44,099 nt of DNA from Gammaproteobacteria bacterium. Lineage in GTDB: Bacteria > Pseudomonadota > Gammaproteobacteria > S012-40. A model generated the notes under the pieces. That model did not search any database. It worked only from the letters and a program-made list of their open reading frames with translations, and was not told where the DNA came from. The stretch lies in assembly GCA_029883265.1 (NCBI GenBank), contig JAOUJM010000012.1:1-44099 (forward strand), written 5' to 3'. The position numbers and the translations under genes were made by a program. Below, piece after piece: positions 27,028 to 35,404 of the stretch (positions are counted from its first letter, which is position 1; each line of letters opens with the position of its first letter).

Positions 27028-27103
27028 TGGTGGCCAGGGACAGAATCGAACTGTCGACACGGGGATTTTCAGTCCCCTGCTCTACCGACTGAGCTACCTG
27101 GCC
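27028..27103 (-). tRNA. tRNA-Phe (GAA)
   Basis: A complete 76-base tRNA with CCA encoded. Acceptor stem GGCCAGG pairs with CCTGGCC; the D-arm GCTC..GAGC, anticodon loop CTGAAAA with GAA at 27070-27068, and T-arm with GTTCGATTC are all present. The GAA anticodon reads Phe UUC/UUU. Confidence 0.97.
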
Positions 27104-27208
27104 ACGAGAGAAGGCGTATTAAAGCGATCTTGCTGTGCCTAGTCAAGTAAAATTGGGGTTTTCATAGGCGACAATAGCTTGAAATTGAATTTGAGTTTAA
27201 TAACGCCC

Positions 27209-27484
27209 TTAGCTGGAGGGCGGAGTGAATTCCTGGGGCAGGGAAGTGCCTTCTTCACTAAAGAAAAATTTCTCCATTTCCTCTTCAAGATACTTCCGAG
27301 CTTTCGGTTCGATTGGACTTAAACGGTATTCATTTATTAGTATTGTTTGCTGTTTAACCCAAGCGGCCCAAGCTTCTTTGGACACGTTTTGATAGATGCG
27401 CTTCCCTAAATCACCGGGATAAGTAGGCCGATCCAAGCCTTCTGCTTGTTTGCCCAATTTTACACAATTCACCATACGCGTCAT
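27209..27484 (-). CDS. yggX: Probable Fe(2+)-trafficking protein YggX
   Basis: A 91-residue protein matching YggX closely: C7 near the N-terminus, [24 protein letters not shown], and [11 protein letters not shown]. YggX protects iron-sulfur clusters during oxidative stress and is tied to MutY repair in enterics. It starts within the mutY stop (ATGA overlap), the usual mutY-yggX operon. Confidence 0.96.
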   Translation of the reverse strand: MTRMVNCVKLGKQAEGLDRPTYPGDLGKRIYQNVSKEAWAAWVKQQTILINEYRLSPIEPKARKYLEEEMEKFFFSEEGTSLPQEFTPPSS

Positions 27485-28578
27485 TGTTCTGCTCCTGTAT
27501 TAATTCGATCAAAAAAATATTCTACCAGTGTTTGTACGGGCTTTGCTAAGCCATATTTTGAATTGAGCCGCCTTTTATACCAGATGGTGGGAGTCGCTTC
27601 CATTAATTTCACAGCATTATCCTCGGTTTTTAAAAGAACCGGGTAGATGTCGAGGTTGAAATGACTAAAGCTGTGGCGTATTACATTAAATTCTTCCAGC
27701 GGCTCGCAAATGATTCCAAGGGTCTGGTTAATCCAGGTTTCTATATCTTGCTCCCAGGGGCACTCGGGTAAACTCCATAATCCACCCCATATGCCAGCTG
27801 GTGGACGTTTAGCAAGTAGTAATTCCTGTTTGTCATTGGCAATTAGAAGCATACGAACTTTTTTGAGCTGGATGTGTTTTTTGGGTTTGGGTTCAGGAAA
27901 CTTTTCAATTGTTTGGGTTTGGTGCGCAAGGCAAGCGTTAGTGATAGGACACGCCACACATTTTGGTTTGCCGCGGCTGCAAATCAAAGCTCCTAAATCC
28001 ATTATTGCCTGGGTATAGTCGGCTAAGCGTTCATATGGAGTGTAGTGTTCTGCCCACGTCCATAAAGTCTCGCTGGTTTTATGCGAACCTGGCCAACCAG
28101 CGACACAGTGCAAACGTGCTAAAACTCTTTTAACATTTCCATCGAGGATGGCATGACGTTGCCCAAAGGCCTGTGCAAGTATGGCGGCGGCTGTTGAGCG
28201 ACCCACGCCAGGTAGCTGCATTACGGTTTCATAATCTTGAGGAAACTCACCGTGATGTTTATCGAGTATTTGTCTTGCACAAGCATGTAAATTGCGCGCT
28301 CGGGCATAATAACCTAAACCTGACCAAAGGCTTAACACACTATCTAGATCTGCTCCTGCTAAATCAGACAGTGTGGGGAAGCGACGTAGAAAACGTTGAA
28401 AATAGGGAATCACTGTGGTGACCTGAGTCTGTTGCAGCATGATTTCGGATAGCCAGACTTTGTAAGCATTGGCTTGTTGATGCCACGGAAGATTTTTTCG
28501 GCCATTGATATCGTACCAGGCGAGCAATTGCTGGGCGAATTGTTCAGGTTTAAGTGGTTTGGTGCTGCTTTTCTTCAT
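27481..28578 (-). CDS. mutY: Adenine DNA glycosylase MutY
   Basis: Removes adenine mispaired with 8-oxoguanine. With the start at 28578 ([10 protein letters not shown]) it is 365 residues, near the E. coli 350. It shows the catalytic glutamate E45 in [11 protein letters not shown], the helix-hairpin-helix LPGVGRSTA, the catalytic-aspartate region [12 protein letters not shown], and the 4Fe-4S cysteines in the spacing CX6CX2CX5C ([18 protein letters not shown]). The C-terminal NUDIX-like domain recognising 8-oxoG ([11 protein letters not shown]) is complete. A longer frame back to 28647 would overlap the divergent gene start, so the downstream ATG is used, although its ribosome site is weak. 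Confidence 0.95.
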   Translation of the reverse strand: MKKSSTKPLKPEQFAQQLLAWYDINGRKNLPWHQQANAYKVWLSEIMLQQTQVTTVIPYFQRFLRRFPTLSDLAGADLDSVLSLWSGLGYYARARNLHACARQILDKHHGEFPQDYETVMQLPGVGRSTAAAILAQAFGQRHAILDGNVKRVLARLHCVAGWPGSHKTSETLWTWAEHYTPYERLADYTQAIMDLGALICSRGKPKCVACPITNACLAHQTQTIEKFPEPKPKKHIQLKKVRMLLIANDKQELLLAKRPPAGIWGGLWSLPECPWEQDIETWINQTLGIICEPLEEFNVIRHSFSHFNLDIYPVLLKTEDNAVKLMEATPTIWYKRRLNSKYGLAKPVQTLVEYFFDRINTGAEQ

Positions 28579-28629
28579 GATAGGCTTATATTGTAAAGGT
28601 GTGGCATTGTAACAAGGACAGAGGAATTT

Positions 28630-29016
28630 ATGGCAACTCAAGAGCAAATCGATGTTTTGTTAAATGCGGCGGACAAGAAGTCGCAGACGGCACATTTATT
28701 TCTAACACGATATAGCGCATCCGACCGGAGTAAGCGCGCACTGACGGCTTTAGGTATTTGTTTGTTAGGTGCTGCTGTTACCTTATTTATTCCAATTGCT
28801 CACTTTTTCCTCGTTCCCGCTTTTCTTATTGCTGGCCCTGTTTTTTTTGTGGCGCGTTCCAAGCAGGAAGATAGTAAGGAAAAAGTTGTTGGTTTATGCC
28901 CTCATCATCACAAGGAAATCATTATTGAAATGGATGCAAGTGATAAATTGCCTAAATGGACTTATTGCCCTGAGTGCAATGGTTCGTTGCAGATTGCATC
29001 AAAAGATTCAGAATAG
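28630..29016 (+). CDS. Two-helix membrane protein with C-terminal zinc ribbon, unknown function
   Basis: A 128-residue protein with GAGGA before its ATG. N-terminal 35 residues are soluble, then two adjacent membrane helices (about 37-56 and 59-76), and a cytoplasmic tail with the metal-site-like set C90-P-H-H-H and YCPEC (C113, C116), suggesting a zinc ribbon. I do not recognise a named family. It is divergent from mutY and upstream of thiS, but a likely promoter for thiS overlaps its end. Confidence 0.75.
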   Translation: MATQEQIDVLLNAADKKSQTAHLFLTRYSASDRSKRALTALGICLLGAAVTLFIPIAHFFLVPAFLIAGPVFFVARSKQEDSKEKVVGLCPHHHKEIIIEMDASDKLPKWTYCPECNGSLQIASKDSE

Positions 29017-29024
29017 CGTATAAT
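28994..29024 (+). promoter_or_regulatory. Possible promoter for the thiS-thiG-trmB genes
   Basis: A perfect TATAAT at 29019-29024 lies just after the stop of the upstream gene, with TTGCAT at 28994-28999 as a weak -35 (19-base spacing, longer than ideal). No TPP riboswitch features are visible between it and thiS. Confidence 0.4.
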
Positions 29025-29052
29025 ACCTGGCCATTTTTTGAAGGAAATATCC

Positions 29053-29151
29053 ATGCGTTTAGTGATGGCTTTTATTCTTTTAAGTATATTTTTAGTATCA
29101 GCGGCTGTGAGTGTCGGCTTGTTTTTGTTTCAAACCGGGGTTATTGGCTAG
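29053..29151 (+). CDS. 32-residue single-helix membrane peptide before thiS
   Basis: A very short gene: MRLVMAFILLSIFLVSAAVS begins a peptide that is almost entirely one membrane helix (about 3-27) and ends in GVIG. A strong ribosome site (AAGGAA at 29041-29046) sits six bases before the ATG, and it ends ten bases before thiS. Its role is unknown; it may be a small membrane protein or a leader that affects thiS translation. Confidence 0.6.
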   Translation: MRLVMAFILLSIFLVSAAVSVGLFLFQTGVIG

Positions 29152-29161
29152 GGAATTTATC

Positions 29162-29377
29162 ATGCAAACCATCGAAATCCGATTAAATGGTGAAACCATT
29201 CAACTTCCGCAAAATTGTACAGCCCAGCAGCTCGTGGATATGCTGGATTTATCTGAGCAACGCATTGCTATGGAAGTGAATCAGGAAATCTTGCCGCGGA
29301 GTTTATATGCCCAGCACCAGTTCAGCGGTGGCGAAGTTGTCGAAGTCGTGCGCGCCATTGGTGGTGGTGCCAATTAA
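29162..29377 (+). CDS. thiS: Sulfur carrier protein ThiS, with two residues beyond its terminal glycines
   Basis: Ubiquitin-like sulfur donor for the thiazole ring of thiamine. The 71-residue protein starts MQTIEIRLNGETIQLP (the ATG at 29162) and has the family stretch RIAMEVNQEILPRS and VEVVRAIGGG. In the family the chain normally ends in Gly-Gly, whose carboxylate is activated by ThiF; here two more residues, Ala70 and Asn71, follow the three glycines. Read straight from the bases (GGT GGT GGT GCC AAT TAA), so unless there is a sequencing error, a protease must trim it or it is inactive as carrier. thiG follows after 16 bases. Confidence 0.9.
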   Translation: MQTIEIRLNGETIQLPQNCTAQQLVDMLDLSEQRIAMEVNQEILPRSLYAQHQFSGGEVVEVVRAIGGGAN

Positions 29378-29393
29378 AATCGAGAGTAAATAA

Positions 29394-30194
29394 ATGAATA
29401 CAGAAAATCGCAATATTCAAGATCCCCTAGTTATTGACGGAGTGCAATATCGCTCTCGTCTTTTGGTCGGCACGGGCAAATATAAAGATATGGAAGAAAC
29501 CCAGTTAGCGACTGAAGCGAGTGGCGCAGAGATTGTAACTATCGCCGTGCGCCGGACCAATATGGGCCAAAACCCAGGTGAGCCGAATATTGTCGACGTT
29601 TTGCCGCCATCTAAATATGTATATTTACCCAATACGGCCATGTGTTACACCGCTGAGGATGCGGTTCGCACTTGTCGTTTAGCGCGTGAACTACTTGATG
29701 GTCATGATCTAGTGAAATTGGAAGTGCTTGGGGATGAGAAGACCTTGTTTCCCGATATTCGGCAAACCTATAAAGCTGCTGAAACCTTAATCAAAGATGG
29801 TTTCAAGATCATGGTTTACACTAATGACGATCCAATTGCAGCCAAAAACTTCGAAGAAATGGGTTGTGTTGCGGTTATGCCCCTAGCTGCACCAATTGGT
29901 TCCGGCTTGGGGATTCGTAATCCTTACAATATTCGCCAGATAGTGGAAAATGCCAATGTTCCAATTTTGGTGGATGCTGGTGTAGGTACTGCGTCGGATG
30001 CTGCAATTGCCATGGAGCTCGGCTGTGATGGTGTATTAATGAATACGGCTATCGCTGGTGCAAAAAATCCAATACTCATGGCCTCAGCTATGCGCAAAGC
30101 CATTGAGGCTGGCCGTGAAGCCTACCTTGCAGGCCGCATTGCCAAAAAAGCCTACGCTAGCGCATCATCACCGGTGGATGGTTTATTTTTCTAA
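29394..30194 (+). CDS. thiG: Thiazole synthase ThiG
   Basis: Forms the thiazole phosphate of thiamine from ThiS-thiocarboxylate, dehydroglycine and deoxyxylulose phosphate. The 266-residue TIM-barrel protein carries the Schiff-base lysine K108 in LVKLEVLGD, plus [38 protein letters not shown] and the phosphate-binding [23 protein letters not shown] region. Full length. Same gene order (thiS-thiG-trmB) as in Pseudomonas. Confidence 0.98.
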   Translation: MNTENRNIQDPLVIDGVQYRSRLLVGTGKYKDMEETQLATEASGAEIVTIAVRRTNMGQNPGEPNIVDVLPPSKYVYLPNTAMCYTAEDAVRTCRLARELLDGHDLVKLEVLGDEKTLFPDIRQTYKAAETLIKDGFKIMVYTNDDPIAAKNFEEMGCVAVMPLAAPIGSGLGIRNPYNIRQIVENANVPILVDAGVGTASDAAIAMELGCDGVLMNTAIAGAKNPILMASAMRKAIEAGREAYLAGRIAKKAYASASSPVDGLFF

Positions 30195-30199
30195 TTTCA

Positions 30200-30889
30200 A
30201 TGAGTCAAGAACCCATTCATAAACGTACTGTACGTTCATTTGTTCGTCGTGAAGGTCGACTCACGCTGGGACAAGAGCGTGCCTTGACTGACTACTGGCC
30301 ACGTTATGGGATCGAGGCCAGTGATGGGTTGTTGGATTTTCAGCAAATTTTTGGTCGTATAGCACCAGTGCATTTGGAAATTGGTTTCGGTAAAGGCGAA
30401 TGTCTCCTCGCCCAAGCCGTTCAGCATCCGGAAATAAATTTTGTAGGTGTAGAAGTTTTTCGTCCAGGCGCGGGTCATCTGATTCATCAGCTACAAGAGC
30501 ATAATTGTAATAATGCCAAAGTAGTGCTTACTGATGCAGTAGAGTTTTTGCAAAAACAAGTGCCGGATAAAAGTTTGGATCGGGTTTGCATTTTTTTCGC
30601 GGATCCGTGGCATAAGAAAAAACACCATAAGCGGCGTTTGATTCAAGCAAGTTTTATCCATTTGCTTACGCAAAAGCTAAAATTCGGCGGTGAACTTTAT
30701 TTAGCGACTGACTGGCAGCACTATGCTGATCACATGCGTGAAGTTTTATTGCAGGAAAAGCGATTAGAAAATATATATCCAAAAAACGATTTCGCACCAC
30801 GCGCTAATTTTCGACCATTAACCAAATTTGAAAAACGTGGTCAGGGTTTGGGGCATGAAGTGTGGGATTTGGCTTTTCGTCGAAAATAG
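30200..30889 (+). CDS. trmB: tRNA (guanine-N7-)-methyltransferase
   Basis: Makes m7G46 in the tRNA variable loop. The 229-residue protein shows RSFVRREGRLT, the SAM-binding LEIGFGKGECLL, the signature FFADPWHKKKHHKRRL and the C-terminal RPLTKFEKRGQGLGHEVWDL. Starts six bases after thiG and is likely co-transcribed. Confidence 0.97.
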   Translation: MSQEPIHKRTVRSFVRREGRLTLGQERALTDYWPRYGIEASDGLLDFQQIFGRIAPVHLEIGFGKGECLLAQAVQHPEINFVGVEVFRPGAGHLIHQLQEHNCNNAKVVLTDAVEFLQKQVPDKSLDRVCIFFADPWHKKKHHKRRLIQASFIHLLTQKLKFGGELYLATDWQHYADHMREVLLQEKRLENIYPKNDFAPRANFRPLTKFEKRGQGLGHEVWDLAFRRK

Positions 30890-31081
30890 TTATTTTGATA
30901 TTGCTTGTACGGTAAAAAATTTACCCAACATTTCCTAATGTTCAGTCGTTATTTTTTTCTCAAAATTGAATAATTTGTTTTTGTGCTAAACTGAATAGCG
31001 TACATAAAAAATTCTTGTTTTTTGGGCTTGAATGCAATGGGTCTCTATGTCTTCTATTCTATGTTGAGGTATTGAAAAACA

Positions 31082-31468
31082 ATGTCCATCGCAAATGAAA
31101 AAAAATTTCCCAGCTTAATATTGGGGGATGACGGGATTTTTCGTGAATATCATTTTGACTCAATTATTTCCAAACCTTGTGCCATGTTTGTGGCGGACGA
31201 GCGCAATCGATTGTCGGATAGAAAACGGCCCTTATTGGTTCAATTTCAGCATTTAAAAGGTTATGCGGCTGAAACACGGGATATGAATTTAAATTTTGTT
31301 CTAAATTCAGTGAGTGCATTAGCCTATGCGGTAGACATAACGACAAAAGAAGGCCAAGACACAAAAGAATTAATTGATTCGTTCTTTCATATAACGAATT
31401 GGCCGATTCCTGTTAAAATTTTCGATGATGAAGACAAAGCTTTGCAGTGGTTAGCGACTTTTCTATAA
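31082..31468 (+). CDS. STAS-like domain protein, unknown function
   Basis: A 128-residue cytosolic protein. The pattern of an N-terminal hydrophilic strand, a central helix-strand unit (LVQFQHLKGYAAETRD), then VLNSVSALAYAV and a C-terminal IPVKIFDDEDKALQWLATF resembles small STAS/SpoIIAA-like proteins that often bear no phosphorylatable serine motif. A GAGG site lies 13 bases upstream of the ATG. Partner unknown. Confidence 0.65.
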   Translation: MSIANEKKFPSLILGDDGIFREYHFDSIISKPCAMFVADERNRLSDRKRPLLVQFQHLKGYAAETRDMNLNFVLNSVSALAYAVDITTKEGQDTKELIDSFFHITNWPIPVKIFDDEDKALQWLATFL

Positions 31469-31476
31469 ATAAACAG

Positions 31477-31502
31477 GGCGCAAAAATTAGGATATTTGCG
31501 CC
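31477..31502. terminator. Hairpin between convergent genes, possible bidirectional terminator
   Basis: GGCGCAAA (31477-31484) pairs with TTTGCGCC (31495-31502), eight perfect pairs with a ten-base loop, located eight bases after the STAS-like gene and 22 bases before the end of a minus-strand small gene. A clear T-run is missing on both sides, so termination strength is uncertain. Confidence 0.55.
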
Positions 31503-31523
31503 TTGTGTGGGTTTCAAGATTTA

Positions 31524-31676
31524 TTACGCTATTAATATTGAGAAAAATAATAAACCGATATTAAACGCGCCAAAAAAAGTTACTGCGCCAGCGATGCTGG
31601 TGGCGACGGTGATATTGCGGTGGTAACCAGCGGCTAAATCAGTGCATATTATGCGAGGGTGATCGACGTTATTCAT
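31524..31676 (-). CDS. 50-residue single-helix membrane protein
   Basis: A short frame starting MNNVDHPRIICTDLAAGYHR and ending with one hydrophobic helix (about 23-49, VATSIAGAVTFFGAFNIGLL and more). The upstream sequence GAAG then six A before the ATG is a poor ribosome site. The composition, with a soluble basic head and a single clean helix, makes it look real. It occupies part of the 379-base gap between the STAS-like gene and serB; the rest (31677-31847) shows nothing I can name. Confidence 0.45.
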   Translation of the reverse strand: MNNVDHPRIICTDLAAGYHRNITVATSIAGAVTFFGAFNIGLLFFSILIA

Positions 31677-31847
31677 TTTTTCTTCGAGTCAACGCCAAGC
31701 AGCCACTCCTGTGCGTTTTTAACTCCCTTTTTTTGCTTAGCTTGAACAAGCTCCTATGGTGTGTGCAAACTGTGTTCTATATCGTCTTTTTGGAGCATTG
31801 TATTAGCGAAAATGTGGATTGGTTCACAGCAAGTTACAAAATGTAAA

Positions 31848-32687
31848 TTATAGCGATAACAAGTTTAAGACCGCATCCAATCCTGAGTGATTAAGCGCGC
31901 AATTAGCTTGCTGTTGCACGGTAGGTTTTGCACGGTAGGCCACACTCAATCCGGCTTGTTGCATCATTTTTAAATCGTTGGCACCGTCGCCCAGGGCAAT
32001 TGTTTGTTGTGGAGAAATATTAAGTTGTCGGCAAAGCTCAAGTAAATAGGCTTGTTTTGCTTCGGCGCCAATTATATCACCTAAGACTTTTCCGGTGAGT
32101 TTGTTGTTGCTGATTTCCAATTTATTGGCGCGGGTGTAATCTAATTCAAATTCTGTTTCTAGGCGTTTAGTGAAGCTGGTAAATCCACCGGATACCAATG
32201 CAAATTTTATTTGATGCTTTTTTAGTTGCTGAACCAATTCATGAGCTCCCGGGTTCAGTGTTAAGCGCTGTTCATATACCTGGTCAAGCACACTTGCGGG
32301 TAAATCTGCTAATAAACTAACGCGAGCGGTTAGGGATGCTGCAAAGTCGAGCTCACCGCGCATGGCGCGTTCAGTGACTTGCGAAACTTCGGTCTTTTTC
32401 CCTGCGAAATCGGCTATTTCGTCAATGCATTCTATTGCTATAAAGGTCGAATCCATATCGGAAATAACTAACTTGACATCGTCTGGATTAAACTCTAAAG
32501 GCAGGTTTAAGATGTCACACTCATAGTCTTCTCCAATACCTACGGTTTCGTCGGTAGTTAGTTTTTCACTGAGGGAAAAGCGATAGCCATAAGTTCCTTG
32601 TTGCAATGTTTCTGCGCGGACGCGGCCGGCAATCAGTTCTGCTGTTTCCTGGTCGAGATCAAAACCACTTAAGAAATATTTATACAT
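31848..32687 (-). CDS. serB: Phosphoserine phosphatase SerB
   Basis: Final step of serine synthesis. A 279-residue haloacid-dehalogenase-type enzyme with the nucleophile motif SDMDST (D77, D79), motif II LVSGGFTSF, and motif III/IV ALGDGANDLKMM with a conserved lysine before. The N-terminal 70 residues form a short accessory domain; E. coli SerB (322) has a longer one. Stand-alone gene on the minus strand. Confidence 0.95.
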   Translation of the reverse strand: MYKYFLSGFDLDQETAELIAGRVRAETLQQGTYGYRFSLSEKLTTDETVGIGEDYECDILNLPLEFNPDDVKLVISDMDSTFIAIECIDEIADFAGKKTEVSQVTERAMRGELDFAASLTARVSLLADLPASVLDQVYEQRLTLNPGAHELVQQLKKHQIKFALVSGGFTSFTKRLETEFELDYTRANKLEISNNKLTGKVLGDIIGAEAKQAYLLELCRQLNISPQQTIALGDGANDLKMMQQAGLSVAYRAKPTVQQQANCALNHSGLDAVLNLLSL

Positions 32688-32905
32688 AGATTAATCTGGC
32701 TTGGGTGAATAAGGTTGTAGCGCGCAATCTTACCTTATTTTCTCAGTTTTTTGAATGTGGAGCTTGCTTAGCTAAAACCGTAGTGTTAAAAACTGAGGTT
32801 CCTATTAGGAATTGGTGCTGCTTATTGACAGGGATAGTGTTCGGTTGAGAGGGGAATATAAGCAGTTACCTATGGAGTATCATACTTGTCGATGAGGGAG
32901 AAATA

Positions 32906-33871
32906 ATGAAAACAGTAGCAAAAACACTAGGTACCGCTGTGATTGCGTTAGGCCTAGCCGTCGGTTGTGCCGGCATGGGTGGAAAAAAAGATGCTGGTCA
33001 TGGCCATGATTATCGTACTTTCCACACGGGTGGGAAAATTGATTACGGTCAAATCGGTGATTCTTATACGTCAGACTTAGTAATGTATTTGGCGGGTAAC
33101 CAGTTCATGGTAATGGAAGAGTTAATTAAGGATTTCCAAACGAAAAACCCTGATATCAAAACCATTTATGTTGAAACAATTCCACCTGGCCAAATTTTAA
33201 AAGGCCAAATTCTTAAGCAAGGCCAAATCGATGGCCAAAACACAGCAATGAATCCTGACTTATTTGCCAGTGTAAATATCAAACATCTCAAGAAGTTGAA
33301 AAAAGAGGGTAAGATGGAAGATCACATCGTTTACACTCACAACAAACTTGAGTTGATGGTTGCCAAAGGCAATCCAAAAGGTATCAAAGGTGTTGAAGAT
33401 TTAGGTCGTGACGATATCGTGCAATCACATCCAAATCCATTGACTGAAGGTATTTTCAAGTTCTATGGTTCTGAAATGTTGAAAGACCTTGGGCTTTACG
33501 AAAAAGTCACTGCTGACAAGAAATGTAAATCTTGCTGGGCAGTTGAAGGTAAAACTTGGTTCACTGCACGTCATCACCGCGAAACACCTCATCGAATTGA
33601 AAACGGTCAAGCCGATGTAGGCATTGTTTGGACGACTGAAGTAGTTGAGGCAAAAACCGATAAGCGCAATATTGAGGGTGTATCAATTCCAGCACCTTAC
33701 AATAAAGAAAGCAAAGTCGGCTATGCCATTGGTACTTTGAAAGAAGGCCGTAATCAAGCTAACGCTAAGCGCTATCTTGAATATTTAGCAACTGACGATG
33801 CGCAAAACATCTATGCTAAATATGGTTTCTTGAAAGCAAGCGCTGAAGAGTTGGTAATTAAACCACTATAA
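32906..33871 (+). CDS. Orphan substrate-binding lipoprotein (ModA/PstS-like fold)
   Basis: A 321-residue periplasmic-binding-protein-like lipoprotein. The signal ends in a lipobox LAVGC with C21 as lipid anchor. The mature N-terminus is His-rich (GHGHDYRTFH). The body has the alternating pattern of a type II solute-binding protein: a first lobe with SYTSDLVMYLAGNQFMVMEE, a hinge (VYTHNKLELMVAKGNP), and a second lobe ending RYLEYLATDDAQNIYAKYGF as in ModA/PstS-like proteins. It also carries CKSC (C207, C210), which could bind metal or form a disulfide, an uncommon insertion. No permease or ATPase gene is near, so it may serve a distant transporter, a sensor, or metal binding. A strong terminator follows. 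Ligand unknown. Confidence 0.8.
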   Translation: MKTVAKTLGTAVIALGLAVGCAGMGGKKDAGHGHDYRTFHTGGKIDYGQIGDSYTSDLVMYLAGNQFMVMEELIKDFQTKNPDIKTIYVETIPPGQILKGQILKQGQIDGQNTAMNPDLFASVNIKHLKKLKKEGKMEDHIVYTHNKLELMVAKGNPKGIKGVEDLGRDDIVQSHPNPLTEGIFKFYGSEMLKDLGLYEKVTADKKCKSCWAVEGKTWFTARHHRETPHRIENGQADVGIVWTTEVVEAKTDKRNIEGVSIPAPYNKESKVGYAIGTLKEGRNQANAKRYLEYLATDDAQNIYAKYGFLKASAEELVIKPL

Positions 33872-33898
33872 GTTTTTTGCTGATGATTCAGATAAAAG

Positions 33899-33925
33899 AA
33901 CGGGGCCTTAAGTGCCCCGTTTTTT
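33899..33925. terminator. Intrinsic terminator, bidirectional
   Basis: Stem AACGGGGC / GCCCCGTT (eight pairs, 33899-33906 with 33914-33921), seven-base loop, followed by a T-run on the plus strand; the minus-strand side is followed by TTCTTTT. It ends the binding-protein gene, and its loop contains the stop codon of the convergent lipoprotein gene. Confidence 0.9.
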
Positions 33926-35335
33926 ATATTTGAAAGATGATTCGTAAACTTCAATTTTTTCAGTTGTAGTCTTTTGGCCAGAGATATCAAAATTCAAAGT
34001 ATTGCTTTTGGTTTTGGTAACACTATAAGGCAATAATGTGTGTGGGTCTGACACCAAATCAACGATTGATTGTATGCTCATGGAATGGATATTCACCTTT
34101 TGTTGGGCTACGTCGGATAAATAGAGTCCCATGGCTTCCCGCGCATTATCCGCATTGACTATGCTGCGGGTGCGCAGATGCACACAACTTTTTTTCATAT
34201 CTTTATCGGTGCATGGGACGTTGCCGATAAACTCATAAGTAATTTCCATTTCGGTTTGTTTGTCATGCAGCATGGGAAGTTGATAAGTGCCACTGGCACG
34301 TATGGTTTCACCTTGAGCCATAGTGCCGTCGGCCCAGTAACCAACTAACTCATTCCAATATTCATTTAGCAAAGTTGAAATTGTCGAGTCTGACAACACT
34401 TTTTCTATGTTTTGTCGAATTTGTGATTTTCGATTAGGTGCTAATTCGTCTATCTTTTTGTTAACGATAGTGAGCGCTTTTTTCCGCATGGGTTCGGCAT
34501 CGACAATACGATGAAACGTGCCTTGTGGAGTGACTAGAAACGAAGGTGTTTGTGCGGTTAGTTGCGCCAGCATATTTGTGATTTCGTTTGATGCTTGCTC
34601 CTCACTAGCGTCCTCAACGGTAATGCTAGTGTTATTGGAGCTGACCAATAGATGATTTTTTTGGCCTTGCGTCGCTAAATCGTAGTGACCGGAAATGACT
34701 TTGCGATCAGATTCGCCAGCAATAATTTTTTCGTCGGTAATCTTAAATTCCACTTCGGCATGTAAATCCTGTGGCCAGTCAAATTGAAAATATTGTTTGG
34801 CAACAGGATTGCGTTGATTATCCGACAAACTAAATCCATCAGTGGCAGCGACTAGTCGATCACGGTTAACATTTATTAAAGATGCCAGCGTCCACGACAA
34901 TACGTGGTGATAGGCGTTTTTACCTGCAATAGCGGTACTGATATAGTGAATGCCAATGTTGTTAATAATGCCGCGTACTTCGGTTTGAATAGCTTTTTGG
35001 CCATCAATTATCAATTCGTGTTGGTCAGTAATTGCTGCTTGTTCGAGGTTATTGGCAATGTTGCTAACGGTGAGGCGTGAATAATCGGTCAAGCTAATCC
35101 CGCGGCTAGGGTCGACCTGTTCGCTAATGACAATGAGGTAAAGCTCACGTTGCATGTCTGCGGCTTGGATGGATGCAACCTGGTTTAGATTGTGTTGTTT
35201 ACGCCAGTTTTTTTGCAGAGATATTTCGCTTAGGCCGTCGTCAGAAAGAATAATATTTTGTTTGGATTTGTTGGGTGTGTTTGCGCAAGCACTAATAAAA
35301 AGAAGGAAAAGGATGCAGAAAAAAAGCCGCGACAT
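33908..35335 (-). CDS. Lipoprotein with PsbP/DUF1795-like N-terminal domain
   Basis: A 475-residue lipoprotein with lipobox FISAC (C17). Residues about 30-155 follow a plan seen in PsbP-like/DUF1795 proteins: an early strand DGLSEISLQKNW, an acidic ELYLIVISE, SLTDYSRLTVSNI, GQKAIQTEVRG and ending in SWT plus DGF. The remaining 310 residues are unfamiliar; two cysteines occur near residues 380-390 (PCTDKDMKKSCVHL). Probably periplasmic and membrane-anchored. Partner unknown. The stop lies in the terminator loop. Confidence 0.65.
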   Translation of the reverse strand: MSRLFFCILFLLFISACANTPNKSKQNIILSDDGLSEISLQKNWRKQHNLNQVASIQAADMQRELYLIVISEQVDPSRGISLTDYSRLTVSNIANNLEQAAITDQHELIIDGQKAIQTEVRGIINNIGIHYISTAIAGKNAYHHVLSWTLASLINVNRDRLVAATDGFSLSDNQRNPVAKQYFQFDWPQDLHAEVEFKITDEKIIAGESDRKVISGHYDLATQGQKNHLLVSSNNTSITVEDASEEQASNEITNMLAQLTAQTPSFLVTPQGTFHRIVDAEPMRKKALTIVNKKIDELAPNRKSQIRQNIEKVLSDSTISTLLNEYWNELVGYWADGTMAQGETIRASGTYQLPMLHDKQTEMEITYEFIGNVPCTDKDMKKSCVHLRTRSIVNADNAREAMGLYLSDVAQQKVNIHSMSIQSIVDLVSDPHTLLPYSVTKTKSNTLNFDISGQKTTTEKIEVYESSFKYKKRGT

Positions 35336-35404
35336 GAGGATGACCTCTTCGATGTATGTAATTTATTTCATCGGCGCCATTACATAAGGGCTTAAATAAT
35401 TAAA

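Noticed and set aside
28990-29161. TPP riboswitch before thiS
   Set aside because: I looked for the conserved CUGAGA and GAUCUGG-type elements and did not see them; only a small membrane peptide gene is present.
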